DNA of 18,704 nt from positions 1 through 18,704 of the forward strand of contig CAJMQM010000011.1 of the NCBI GenBank assembly GCA_905215615.1, read 5' to 3'. Source of the stretch: an uncultured bacterium (GTDB taxonomy: Bacteria; Bacillota; Clostridia; TANB77; CAG-508). The notes below the pieces were generated by a model. The model was not told the DNA's origin and made no database searches. It saw nothing but the letters and a program-made list of their open reading frames with translations. The position numbers and the translations under genes are program-made. Positions 7,305-15,008 of the stretch are shown in pieces; the first letter of the stretch is position 1; each line of letters starts with the position of its first letter.

Positions 7305-8561
7305 TTACTCACCTTCTTTTACAATAATATTTGTTCCTAATGTTCTTAATTTTTTATCTAAACCTTCATAACCTCTTAATATATGTTCTACGTTAGTTAC
7401 CTCTGTAATACCATTTGCCACTAACCCTGCTAATACCATTGCTGCACCACCTCTTAGGTCTGTACTTTTTACTTTTGCAGCTGATAGCCTTTTTACACCT
7501 TTTATAATTGCTGTTTTTCCTTCTGTTGTAATTTTCGCTCCCATTTTATTAAGCTCTTGGGTATATTTGTACCTATTTTCAAATATATTTTCTACAATAA
7601 CAGATGTGCCTTTTGCAGTTGTAAGCATACTTGCAAATATAGATTGCATATCTGTTGGAAAACCAGGGTATGGCATTGTTTTTATATCTACTGCTTTTAA
7701 CTTTTTTGCTCCATTTAATGTTAATTCATTTTTTCCTTGCTCTATTTTGCATCCACACTCTTCTAGTTTGGCAATAACAGGACTAATATGATTTACATTT
7801 ACATTTGTTAATTTTATCTCTCCACCTGTAGCTGCCGTCATACAAAGTAGTGTTCCCGCTTCTATTCTATCTGGCATAACTGTATAGCTAATGTTTTTTA
7901 ATGTTTTTACTCCTGTAATTTTTATTACTTTAGTTCCTGCTCCTTCTACATTTGCACCCATTTTGTTCAAACAGTTAGCTAAATCCACTATTTCTGGCTC
8001 CATTGCTGCATTTGTAATCTTAGTAGTTCCTTCTGCAAAAATAGCTGCAAGAATAATGTTTTCTGTTGCTCCTACACTTGGAAAATCCAAGTTAATATCT
8101 GCATTTAATATTTTATCACATTTACATACAATAAATCCATAGTTTTCCTCAATATTTATTCCCATTTTTTTAAAAGCACTTAAGTGAAGGTCTATTGGTC
8201 TTGCTCCAATATCACATCCACCTGGGTATGAGAACCTTGCTTCTTTAAATCTACCTAATATTGCACCTGCTAAAACAACTGTAGACCTCATTTGGCTCAT
8301 TAAATGTTCTGGTATTTCTTTGTCTATCATATTTTTTGAATTAATTTCTATTTTACCATGACTTTTTTTTACTTTGCAACCTAAGTATTTTAATATTTCT
8401 AAAGTAATTCTTGTGTCTCTTATATCTGGTATATTGTATAGTTTAGTAGTACCTCCATTTAAAATTGTAGAAGCAATAATAGGAAGTGATGCGTTTTTAG
8501 AACCTGACACGCTTACTTCCCCTTTTAGTTTTCTACCGCCTTCTATTATGTAACTAGACAT
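7305..8561 (-). CDS. murA: UDP-N-acetylglucosamine 1-carboxyvinyltransferase
   Basis: MurA transfers enolpyruvate from PEP to UDP-GlcNAc in the cytoplasm, the first committed step of peptidoglycan synthesis and the target of fosfomycin. From ATG 8561 the protein has 418 residues, the family length. Catalytic Lys22 lies in SGSKNASLP, and the PEP-binding cysteine is Cys116 in PGGCDIGARP, so it is the fosfomycin-sensitive Cys type. DLRGGAAMVLAGL near the C-terminus is the other conserved block. A GTG three codons upstream (8570) also opens the frame, but it overlaps the AAAGGG ribosome site, so ATG is preferred. Clostridia often have two murA paralogues, and which one this is cannot be told. Upstream is a weak promoter candidate (TTCACT-18-TAATAT). 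Confidence 0.97.
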   Translation of the reverse strand: MSSYIIEGGRKLKGEVSVSGSKNASLPIIASTILNGGTTKLYNIPDIRDTRITLEILKYLGCKVKKSHGKIEINSKNMIDKEIPEHLMSQMRSTVVLAGAILGRFKEARFSYPGGCDIGARPIDLHLSAFKKMGINIEENYGFIVCKCDKILNADINLDFPSVGATENIILAAIFAEGTTKITNAAMEPEIVDLANCLNKMGANVEGAGTKVIKITGVKTLKNISYTVMPDRIEAGTLLCMTAATGGEIKLTNVNVNHISPVIAKLEECGCKIEQGKNELTLNGAKKLKAVDIKTMPYPGFPTDMQSIFASMLTTAKGTSVIVENIFENRYKYTQELNKMGAKITTEGKTAIIKGVKRLSAAKVKSTDLRGGAAMVLAGLVANGITEVTNVEHILRGYEGLDKKLRTLGTNIIVKEGE

Positions 8562-8683
8562 TTTATTCACCCTTTCGATTTTATTTATGCTATATATTAT
8601 GTTTCCTTTACGTAAAAAGTGAATATGCTTTTTGTGTCATGTAAAATTTCAATAAATTAAAAATTTTTTTATTCTTTTTTATA

Positions 8684-8733
8684 CAAAAAATAAGAACTAG
8701 GATTCACTTCATTTACTTTACCTAATTCTTATT
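8684..8733 (-). terminator. Rho-independent terminator after the ygiT remnant
   Basis: The minus strand folds AATAAGAATTAGG (8733-8721) with CCTAGTTCTTATT (8701-8689), one mismatch in 13 pairs and a 19-nt loop. A T-rich run follows. It ends the antitoxin transcript before murA. Confidence 0.8.
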
Positions 8734-8814
8734 ATTTATAACTACTGCTTGATTAACAGTACCTTTAATTAAAAACTATTATTAATATACTAATTATACA
8801 ATCAAATTTTAATA

Positions 8815-9044
8815 TTATGCGACTTTTTCTTTATAATTTACAATTGTTACTTCTGTTGCTAATTGTTTCAATTGATTTACGATTTTTTCAATGTTTTCTG
8901 CTGTTTCATCATTAAAGTATTGTTCTCCACATTGAGTGCATACTTTTGCTGGAACTCCTTTAATAATAATAATTGTATTTTCTAAATCAACTACATAATT
9001 TACTTTTTTTCTTCTAAATTTCCTTTACACATAAAACAATTCAT
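8815..9044 (-). pseudogene. YgiT-type zinc-finger antitoxin, frame broken at an A7 run
   Basis: YgiT/MqsA-type zinc-finger proteins of this size are commonly the antitoxin half of DUF4258 toxin pairs. The intended 76-residue protein begins MNCFMCKGNLEEKK from ATG 9044 behind a very strong GAGGAGGG. It continues one frame back as VNYVVDLENTIIIIKGVP, then VCTQCGEQYFNDE, and ends at TAA 8815. Both zinc CxxC pairs (Cys3/Cys6 and the later CTQC) are present but in different frames. The zero frame stops at TAA (9000-9002), giving only 14 residues. The break is at A7 (9004-9010 as T on plus); A8 would restore the gene. The sequence at the break is A-AAA-AAG, so -1 ribosomal slippage or transcript slippage could also make full-length protein. 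A plain mutation or sequencing error is equally possible. Confidence 0.8.
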
Positions 9045-9130
9045 TATTTTTCCCTCCTCGTTTTCATATCTTCTCCCCATTTTTCTGTATTTGGATAATA
9101 TGCAATTATTTTTTTAAATTTTTTTGTGTT
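9044..9130 (-). pseudogene. C-terminal remnant of a DUF4258-type toxin gene
   Basis: Twenty-eight codons remain, ending IIAYYPNTEKWGEDMKTRR plus a short tail. I recognise this as the typical C-terminus of the DUF4258 proteins that pair with YgiT-type antitoxins. Its stop overlaps the antitoxin ATG as TAATG, the coupling expected of a toxin-antitoxin operon. Upstream, the frame is closed by TAG, and the patatin gene ends only 18 nt before that, so the catalytic N-terminal part is gone. A neighbouring frame (NRTQKNLKK) may carry a few more toxin codons across another A7 run. The family call rests on a short tail and is moderate. Confidence 0.55.
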
Positions 9131-9148
9131 CTATTTAAAGGTATTTGC

Positions 9149-10051
9149 CTACCTCTCTAATAACGCCTTTTCAATTTTATCTATATTCTCTATGGTTTCC
9201 ACATAGCCTCTATCATAGCAAAAGTCTATTTTCTTTATATCAAAAACACTAGCAGAAGCAACATCTACTTTTAATATATAGTCACTATCAATAATTCTTT
9301 TTGAATCTCTATCATCAAAAACTATATCTATACATCTCATAAATATATCTATGGCATTTCTAGGGTTTGCTTCTTTATATGGAGGAAATGTTACTGTAAG
9401 TGTTTTATCTACTCCTAATTTTTTCAATTCTTCTACTGGTATATTGTCTAGAACTCCCCCATCTACAAATTTGTATTTTCCATATTCAAATGGTGAAAAG
9501 ACTCCAGGATAACTACAACTTGCCCTTACTGCTTTTCCTATTTCCATGTCTGTTATATATTGTACATTATCTTCTTCTACTATTGCATATTCCCCATTTT
9601 CTTCATTTACTTTACTTATTTTCTTAGGCTCAGTTATAATTCTATTTGTAAAAACATACTTTTTTCCTTCTTTTATATCTACTGTTGGTATTGCTATTGG
9701 CATTTTTAAATCTTTTAAATATTTAATTCCTTTTAATCTTGCACACTCATCTACTGCATCTTCTATGGCTTCTCCTGAAATAAACCCTGTTCCAAATATA
9801 CTTTTTGTAGACTTAAATCCTGTTAATATATATTTTGGGTCTGCCTTTAAAATACTTTTTGCAAAATATTTCATAAGCTTAAATATTTCGTCTGTATTAT
9901 ATTCCATTGCATATAAAGCTGCTATTATACTCCCTATGCTTGTTCCTGCTATAGCCTCAACTTTTATATTGTTTTCTTCTAATGCTTTTAAAACGCCAAT
10001 ATGTGTTGCTCCTTTAACTCCTCCACCAGATAAAGCAATACCAATTTTCAT
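9149..10051 (-). CDS. Patatin-like phospholipase family protein
   Basis: This is a predicted cytoplasmic serine acyl hydrolase of the patatin family, in the bacterial RssA-like group, with unknown natural substrate. In the 300 residues the oxyanion glycine loop is GGGVKG (9-14), the nucleophile elbow is GTSIG with Ser38, and the dyad aspartate is Asp197 in FVDGGVLDN. All catalytic parts are therefore present and in order. No signal peptide is seen. ATG 10051 is preceded by AGAGGT, and a promoter (TTTACA-17-TATAAT) lies 32 nt further up. It is transcribed toward the toxin-antitoxin remnant and murA, with no recognised terminator directly behind it. Alternatives within the patatin superfamily cannot be separated by sight. 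Confidence 0.93.
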   Translation of the reverse strand: MKIGIALSGGGVKGATHIGVLKALEENNIKVEAIAGTSIGSIIAALYAMEYNTDEIFKLMKYFAKSILKADPKYILTGFKSTKSIFGTGFISGEAIEDAVDECARLKGIKYLKDLKMPIAIPTVDIKEGKKYVFTNRIITEPKKISKVNEENGEYAIVEEDNVQYITDMEIGKAVRASCSYPGVFSPFEYGKYKFVDGGVLDNIPVEELKKLGVDKTLTVTFPPYKEANPRNAIDIFMRCIDIVFDDRDSKRIIDSDYILKVDVASASVFDIKKIDFCYDRGYVETIENIDKIEKALLER

Positions 10052-10083
10052 TACACATTACCTCTTCACACTTATTTTTTCCT

Positions 10084-10112
10084 ATTATACCCAATTTTCA
10101 TTTTTTTGTAAA
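10084..10112 (-). promoter_or_regulatory. Sigma-A promoter of the patatin gene
   Basis: The minus strand reads TTTACA (10107-10112), 17 nt, then a perfect TATAAT (10084-10089). It is 33 nt before the patatin ATG, leaving a short leader that carries the ribosome site. Confidence 0.75.
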
Positions 10113-10278
10113 CTATTGAATTTCAAAATTAGTATAATTTTAGATTAGTTAACATTTAATTTGATGTTATTTCTTATATTATTAGAATATTACTTTTATA
10201 TTGTATTTTAAATGCTTTTATTTTTAGATATACTTTATCATAACCTATAATAATATTTTTAGTTATTTTTTTCTTTAA

Positions 10279-10308
10279 GCATATTTATTGTAAATTTGGG
10301 TATAATTC
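10279..10308 (+). promoter_or_regulatory. Candidate forespore-type promoter before the SDR gene
   Basis: GCATA (10279-10283) is followed after 15 nt by GGTATAATTC. That fits the sigma-F pattern (GYATA-N15-GGNRANANTR) with two mismatches. Read as sigma-G it is GCATA-N17-TATAATT, also with two mismatches in the -10. The TATAAT inside could instead be a vegetative -10, but no -35 is correctly spaced for it. Confidence 0.3.
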
Positions 10309-10418
10309 TCAAATATAGAATAATTGTATAATTTTCAGTAAATATGTATTCAGATAATAGGTTTATAGGTAAAACCTTTATTAAAAACCTAAATATATTT
10401 TTATAAAAGGAGTTTTTT

Positions 10419-11312
10419 ATGTACCCTGAACGTAAATATTTTGGCTATAAAGATGAAAATTGCAAAACACCTTCTACTTTTCCACCTCAACATCAAAGTG
10501 TACAGCCTGGTATGGAATATTTAATGAACCCTCAGCCTATTTTTGAAGACCCAGACTATGTTCCTTCTAATAAATTAAAAAACAAAGTCGCACTTATTTC
10601 TGGTGGAGATAGCGGAATAGGAAGAGCTATTTCTATTCTATTTGCTAAAGAAGGTGCAGATATTGTAATTGTTTACTTAAATGAAAAACAAGATGCTCAA
10701 TATACTAAAAGTTGTATAGAAGAGTTAGGTAGAAGATGTATTATTATTGAAGGAGATTTAAAAAACGAGAAATGTTCTAAATTTGTTGTAGACAATACTA
10801 TAAATGCATTTGGAAAAATTGATATTTTAGTTAATAATTGTGCTGTGCAGTTTCCTCAAAATAGTATTTTAGATATTACAGTATCACAATTAGTTAATAC
10901 TTTTGAAACCAATTTTTATTCATATTTTTTCTTAACAAAAGCTGTGCTTCCACATTTAATGGCAAACTCAAGTATTATAAATACTGCTTCTATTACAGCT
11001 TTTGCTGGTCAAAAAGAATTAATAGATTACTCTGCTACAAAAGGTGCTATTGTTAGTTTTACAAAATCTCTTGCCCTTTCTTTAGCAGATATGAAAATTA
11101 GAGTTAATGCTGTTGCTCCTGGTCCTATATGGACACCTCTTATTCCATCTAGTTTTAGTGAGCAAAAGGTTGAAGTTTTTGGTACAGATGTACCTTTGAA
11201 AAGAGCCGGAGAACCTTTTGAGGTAGCACCTGCTTATTTATATTTAGCTTCAGATGATTCTAGATATGTTACTGGTCAAATAATTCACGTAAATGGTGGA
11301 ACTATTGTATAG
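10419..11312 (+). CDS. SDR family NAD(P)-dependent oxidoreductase (general-stress-protein type)
   Basis: This is a short-chain dehydrogenase with 297 residues. Its N-terminal extension of about 50 residues (PPQHQSVQPGMEYLMNPQP) typifies the group related to Bacillus general stress/glucose dehydrogenase-like proteins (YdaD/YhdF/YhxC). The Rossmann glycine motif is SGGDSGIGRA (61-70), the NNAG-like motif is NNCA (139-142), and the catalytic set is Ser191, Tyr204 and Lys208 (YSATK) with Asn165. The tail ends VTGQIIHVNGGTIV. Substrate and cofactor preference cannot be read off. It stands alone with AAAAGGAG before the ATG and a terminator behind. The promoter may be a forespore one, which would fit a spore or stress role, but that is inference. 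Confidence 0.93.
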   Translation: MYPERKYFGYKDENCKTPSTFPPQHQSVQPGMEYLMNPQPIFEDPDYVPSNKLKNKVALISGGDSGIGRAISILFAKEGADIVIVYLNEKQDAQYTKSCIEELGRRCIIIEGDLKNEKCSKFVVDNTINAFGKIDILVNNCAVQFPQNSILDITVSQLVNTFETNFYSYFFLTKAVLPHLMANSSIINTASITAFAGQKELIDYSATKGAIVSFTKSLALSLADMKIRVNAVAPGPIWTPLIPSSFSEQKVEVFGTDVPLKRAGEPFEVAPAYLYLASDDSRYVTGQIIHVNGGTIV

Positions 11313-11324
11313 ACTGTATATTGA

Positions 11325-11372
11325 AAAATAAGAAATTAGGGTTTATGCCTAATTTCCTATTTTACTTTTTTT
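11325..11372 (+). terminator. Rho-independent terminator after the SDR gene
   Basis: AAAATAAGAAATTAGG (11325-11340) pairs with CCTAATTTCCTATTTT (11348-11363) with one mismatch and a 7-nt loop. A seven-base T tract follows at 11366-11372. It points away from the SDR gene toward the convergent gene's end. Confidence 0.88.
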
Positions 11373-11411
11373 CGTTATTAATTTTATTATCATTTGAAAC
11401 TATTTTTATAA

Positions 11412-12443
11412 TTACTGACTTACATTTTGCGTATTACTATCTTCCTGATTATTTGTATCTTCTTGCTCATTTGTAGTAGTTATTTCGTTTGAGGTACTAT
11501 TTTCGGTTGTTTCTGTATTATTTGTGTTTTCGTTTTGTGATACTTGTGGGTATGTATCCATTTTAATTATGTCCATCTCTGAAGTATAGTTATTATTTCC
11601 ATATGCAAAAATTATATATAATTCTCCATTTGCTCCCAAGAAGAAATTATGCATATTTTCAATATCATATATAGGACTTTCTAGGTCTCTTTTATATGTT
11701 TCATAACCCGCATTTGTTAAAACTTCCTCTTGCTTACTTGCTTCTGTAGTAACTTCTTGTACTTTTGCATTTATCTCATCTTTTGTAAGTCCATATGGTT
11801 CTATAACATCTGTTAATTCTATGCTTCGTTTTGTAACTAAATTATAATTATATGTTTGAATAATTACTCTTTGAGGATTATTACCTTCTTTTAAAGATGA
11901 CTTAATTACTACAGATAAAATATTTCCATTTATATAAGCTTGATAACTAATATCGTATAAAACTCTTGTGTTTGCACTAGTGTCTATAGTTATTTCGTTA
12001 TTTGTTTGATTATTTTGAGTACTGCTTCCGCTTCCTGCCATAATTTGGTTTGCTTTATTTATAAATGTTTGTTGTGTAGTATTGTTAAATTCTGTTGCTA
12101 CATCTCCTTTAATATTAAATACAGGAATATTAAGGTCCATTTCATATGATGCTTGATTTTGCACCATAGTAATTGGGTATATTATTTCTTTGCTACTATC
12201 TACTTTTTCTATATTGTCTGTGTTATACCCTTTTTTATCTAGCTTGTTTGTAAATAATTCATTAAATTTAGATTTTATCTCTTCTTGTGTTTCTTCCTCT
12301 TCTTGGCTAGATTTATCTGGCAATACATTTTCTTGACCTACATTTGTAGCATCTTGCTTGAAAAATTGGTAATATACTCCCATTACTAATGCAATAACGC
12401 AAATTATTGTAATTACTATATATAATACTATCGGCTTTTTCAT
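11412..12443 (-). CDS. Membrane-anchored extracytoplasmic protein, DUF3298/RsiV-like domain
   Basis: No specific function can be given. The 343 residues start with one uncleaved-looking membrane helix (about 5-27), so the rest should lie outside the cell. After an acidic stretch (about 46-56), the middle (about 85-300) has the strand pattern of DUF4163/DUF3298 domains: YEMDLNIPVFNI, an ISYQAYINGNILSVVIKS strand pair, TYNYNLVTKRSIELTDVIE, and NFFLGANGELYIIFAYG. Such domains occur in RsiV-type anti-sigma factors and PdaC-like proteins. No sigma-binding N-terminal part and no ECF sigma gene are visible. The last 40 residues are almost only Asn, Thr, Glu, Gln and Ser. It has its own promoter and is divergent from clpE; AAAGGAAG lies before ATG 12443. 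Confidence 0.7.
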   Translation of the reverse strand: MKKPIVLYIVITIICVIALVMGVYYQFFKQDATNVGQENVLPDKSSQEEEETQEEIKSKFNELFTNKLDKKGYNTDNIEKVDSSKEIIYPITMVQNQASYEMDLNIPVFNIKGDVATEFNNTTQQTFINKANQIMAGSGSSTQNNQTNNEITIDTSANTRVLYDISYQAYINGNILSVVIKSSLKEGNNPQRVIIQTYNYNLVTKRSIELTDVIEPYGLTKDEINAKVQEVTTEASKQEEVLTNAGYETYKRDLESPIYDIENMHNFFLGANGELYIIFAYGNNNYTSEMDIIKMDTYPQVSQNENTNNTETTENSTSNEITTTNEQEDTNNQEDSNTQNVSQ

Positions 12444-12530
12444 ATTGCCTACTTCCTTTCAATAATTAAATATTTATTAATAATAGCTATTTACAGCTAT
12501 TTTGTGTTAAAATATTATGCATACAATTAT

Positions 12531-12559
12531 ATTATAACATTTTATTTTGAAAAACACAA
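12531..12559 (-). promoter_or_regulatory. Promoter of the divergent membrane-protein gene
   Basis: The minus strand has a perfect extended -10, TGTTATAAT (hexamer 12531-12536), with TTGTGT 17 nt upstream (12554-12559). The weak -35 is typical when the extended TG is present. It is nearly back-to-back with the clpE promoter, whose -35 begins seven nucleotides away, so the two could influence each other. Confidence 0.6.
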
Positions 12560-12565
12560 ATTAAA

Positions 12566-12594
12566 TTGACTATATCGCAATTTTGCGGTATTAT
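12566..12594 (+). promoter_or_regulatory. Sigma-A promoter of clpE-pgsA with operator-like inverted repeat
   Basis: TTGACT (12566-12571) and TATTAT (12589-12594) are spaced by 17 nt. The whole spacer is an inverted repeat, ATATCGCAA-TT-TTGCGGTAT (12572-12591), with one mismatch between the 9-base arms. It is the position a repressor would occupy. The repeat is neither CIRCE (HrcA) nor the CtsR heptad repeat, the usual controls of clp genes in Firmicutes. The start site should be near 12601, giving a leader of about 32 nt. Confidence 0.7.
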
Positions 12595-12632
12595 AATAGT
12601 GTATAATAAATTAAGTTAGGAGAATAATTAAT

Positions 12633-14999
12633 ATGTTATGTTCAAACTGTAAGAAGAATACAGCGGTAGTTTTTATAAATAAAAAAAATAGTAATGGCAA
12701 CCAAGAATTAGAAGGCTTATGCTATGACTGTGCAAAAAAATTGGGAATCAATCCATTTGATACTTTAATGAAGCAAGCTAATTTAACAGAAAAAGACTTA
12801 AATGATATGACAAACCAATTTGAGGAAATGTTTAAAGATATGACTGAAAATATGAATTTACCTGAAATGAATCCAGATGATATTTCTAAAATTTCTAATG
12901 AAGAAGTTAATGGAGAAAATTTAGATGGTAATGAAAATACATCAAATGGATTTGGTGCAATACCTTTAGGTTCTATTTTTTCTAATATGTTTGGTATGCA
13001 AGATGGTGGTAATGCAGAAGAATCACAAGAAGATTTAGGTAATTCTTCAAATGAAAGAAAGAAAATTAAAGTAGATAAGAAAAATAAAAAGAGAAAAGCT
13101 TTAGATACATTTGGAACAAACCTTACTAATAAAGCAAGAAATGGACAATTAGATGCTGTTATTGGAAGAAATAAAGAAATACAAAGAATAATTCAAATTT
13201 TAAATAGGCGTTCTAAAAATAATCCATGCTTAATTGGTGAACCAGGTGTTGGTAAAACAGCAATAGCACAAGGTTTGGCTATTAGAATTGCAGAAGGTAA
13301 AGTTCCTGCAAAGTTATTAAACAAAGAAGTATACTTATTAGATATGACAGCAGTAATTGCTGGTACTCAATTTAGAGGTCAATTTGAAGCAAGGATGAAA
13401 TCTATAATAGATGAGTGTAAAAATTTAGGTAATATAATTTTAGTTATAGACGAAATCCATAATATAATTGGTGCTGGTGATGCTGAACACTCTATGAACG
13501 CAGCAAATATTTTAAAACCATCTCTATCTAATGGCGAAATTCAACTAATTGGTACTACTACTTTAAAAGAATATAGAAAATATATAGAAAAAGATAGTGC
13601 ATTAGAAAGAAGATTTCAACCAGTTATTGTAGAAGAGCCATCTGCAGATGATGCAATAGAAATATTAAAGGGAATTAAAAAATATTACGAAGATTTCCAT
13701 AAGGTTAAAATATCTAATGATGTTATAGAGCAAGCTGTTAAAATGTCTGAAAAATATATTCATGATAGATTTTTACCTGATAAGGCAATAGATATTTTAG
13801 ATGAGGCTTGTTCTAGAATAAACTTAAATAATAAAGAACTATATCAGTTGGAAGTACTAAAAAATCAATTAAAATCTGTACAAGAAGAAAAAGAAGAAGC
13901 TGCACTTGCAGATTCTACAGAGGATTATAAAAAAGCTGCTGAGCTTAAAGCTAAAGAGTGTAGCCTAACAGAGCAGATAGATGCAATTAATAAAAAAGTA
14001 AAACTAAAAAATCTTACAATTCAAGATATTGCAGAAGTAATAGAAAGCTGGACTAAAATACCTGTTACAAAAATAACAGAAGCTGAAACTCAAAAATTAT
14101 TAAACTTAGAAGCAAACCTACATAAGAGAATTATTGGTCAAAACGAAGCTGTAGAATCAGTTGCAAGAGCTATAAGAAGAAATAGAGCAGGATTAAAAAG
14201 TACTAAAAGACCACCTTCTTTTATATTTGTTGGTCCTACAGGTGTTGGTAAAACAGAACTTGCTAAATCATTAGCATATGAAATGTTTGGAAATGAGAAC
14301 TCTATAATAAGACTTGATATGTCTGAATATATGGAAAGTCACTCTACTTCAAAATTAATAGGTTCTCCTCCAGGTTATGTAGGTTATGATGATGCTGGAC
14401 AATTAACTGAAAAGGTTAAAAGAAACCCATATTCTATTATATTATTTGACGAAATTGAAAAAGCACATGCAGATGTATTTAATATTTTACTTCAAGTATT
14501 AGATGATGGACGTTTAACAGATGCTCAAGGAAATACTATTAGCTTTGAAAATACTATTATTATAATGACCTCTAATGCAGGCTCTAATACTAATACAAAT
14601 TCTATAGGTTTTGGTGGTAGTTCAGTTAGCAAGAATAAAATTTTAGAAAGCTTGAAAGAAACTTTTAGACCTGAATTTTTAAACAGAATTGATGAAATAG
14701 TGTTATTTGAGCAACTTACTTCTGAGCAATTATTGCAAATAACAGATTTAATGTTAAATGATACTCAAAAGGCATTATCAAATAAAGATATTTTAATGGA
14801 AGTAAGTTTAGATGCTAAGAAGTGGCTACTTGAAAAAGGTACTGATATTAAATATGGCGCTAGACCTTTAAGAAGGGCTATTCAAAGATATATAGAAGAC
14901 GAACTTTCAGACATGATATTAAAATCTGAGTTATTAAACGGTCAAACTGTTTTAATAGATGTTGATACTGATAACAAATTAAAATTTATAGTAAAATAG
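12633..14999 (+). CDS. clpE: ClpE-type AAA+ unfoldase with N-terminal zinc finger
   Basis: This is a Hsp100 ATPase that unfolds damaged proteins and feeds them to ClpP. In the 788 residues, Cys3/Cys6 and Cys30/Cys33 form a zinc finger in place of the usual Clp N-domain repeats. A loose Asn/Glu-rich linker runs to about 145. The first AAA+ module has Walker A GEPGVGKT (202-209) and Walker B ILVIDEIH. A UVR-like coiled middle follows at about 405-450. The second AAA+ module has Walker A GPTGVGKT (534-541), Walker B IILFDEIEKA and GYVGYDDAGQ. The ClpP-docking loop carries IGF (658-660). Zinc finger plus a short middle domain fits ClpE better than ClpC, though ClpC is an acceptable label. pgsA follows by 9 nt. 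No ctsR, mcsA or mcsB lies beside it. Confidence 0.93.
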   Translation: MLCSNCKKNTAVVFINKKNSNGNQELEGLCYDCAKKLGINPFDTLMKQANLTEKDLNDMTNQFEEMFKDMTENMNLPEMNPDDISKISNEEVNGENLDGNENTSNGFGAIPLGSIFSNMFGMQDGGNAEESQEDLGNSSNERKKIKVDKKNKKRKALDTFGTNLTNKARNGQLDAVIGRNKEIQRIIQILNRRSKNNPCLIGEPGVGKTAIAQGLAIRIAEGKVPAKLLNKEVYLLDMTAVIAGTQFRGQFEARMKSIIDECKNLGNIILVIDEIHNIIGAGDAEHSMNAANILKPSLSNGEIQLIGTTTLKEYRKYIEKDSALERRFQPVIVEEPSADDAIEILKGIKKYYEDFHKVKISNDVIEQAVKMSEKYIHDRFLPDKAIDILDEACSRINLNNKELYQLEVLKNQLKSVQEEKEEAALADSTEDYKKAAELKAKECSLTEQIDAINKKVKLKNLTIQDIAEVIESWTKIPVTKITEAETQKLLNLEANLHKRIIGQNEAVESVARAIRRNRAGLKSTKRPPSFIFVGPTGVGKTELAKSLAYEMFGNENSIIRLDMSEYMESHSTSKLIGSPPGYVGYDDAGQLTEKVKRNPYSIILFDEIEKAHADVFNILLQVLDDGRLTDAQGNTISFENTIIIMTSNAGSNTNTNSIGFGGSSVSKNKILESLKETFRPEFLNRIDEIVLFEQLTSEQLLQITDLMLNDTQKALSNKDILMEVSLDAKKWLLEKGTDIKYGARPLRRAIQRYIEDELSDMILKSELLNGQTVLIDVDTDNKLKFIVK

Positions 15000-15008
15000 G
15001 AGAAATTT

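Larger units (their letters stand above)
10052..10418. other. Divergent intergenic region between patatin and SDR genes
   Basis: No gene is visible in this 367-nt, extremely AT-rich stretch. Its left end holds the patatin promoter. At 10279-10308 the plus strand has GCATA and a GGTATAATTC block spaced like forespore (sigma-F/sigma-G) promoters. A small hairpin (AGGTTT at 10359-10364 with AAACCT at 10372-10377) lies in the presumed SDR leader, followed by AAAAGGAG before the ATG. Nothing else stood out on either strand. Confidence 0.6.

Noticed and set aside
9103..9130. A second possible -1 slippage site (A-AAA-AAA) in the toxin remnant
   Set aside because: The frame before it starts just after a stop inside the patatin 3' end and has no start codon or ribosome site. 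It is better explained as debris of a truncated gene.
10359..10389. AGGTTT/AAACCT small hairpins before the SDR gene as a riboswitch
   Set aside because: Only six base pairs, with no conserved riboswitch core and no terminator nearby. Kept only as a note in the intergenic entry.
12485..12502. Direct repeat AGCTATTT twice at 10-nt spacing in the leader of the divergent gene
   Set aside because: Only two short AT-rich copies, with no partner site or known regulator. Chance is likely.
12444..12632. CIRCE or CtsR operator before clpE
   Set aside because: Neither TTAGCACTC/GAGTGCTAA nor the GGTCAAA heptad repeats are present. Only the unrelated 9-2-9 repeat was found.
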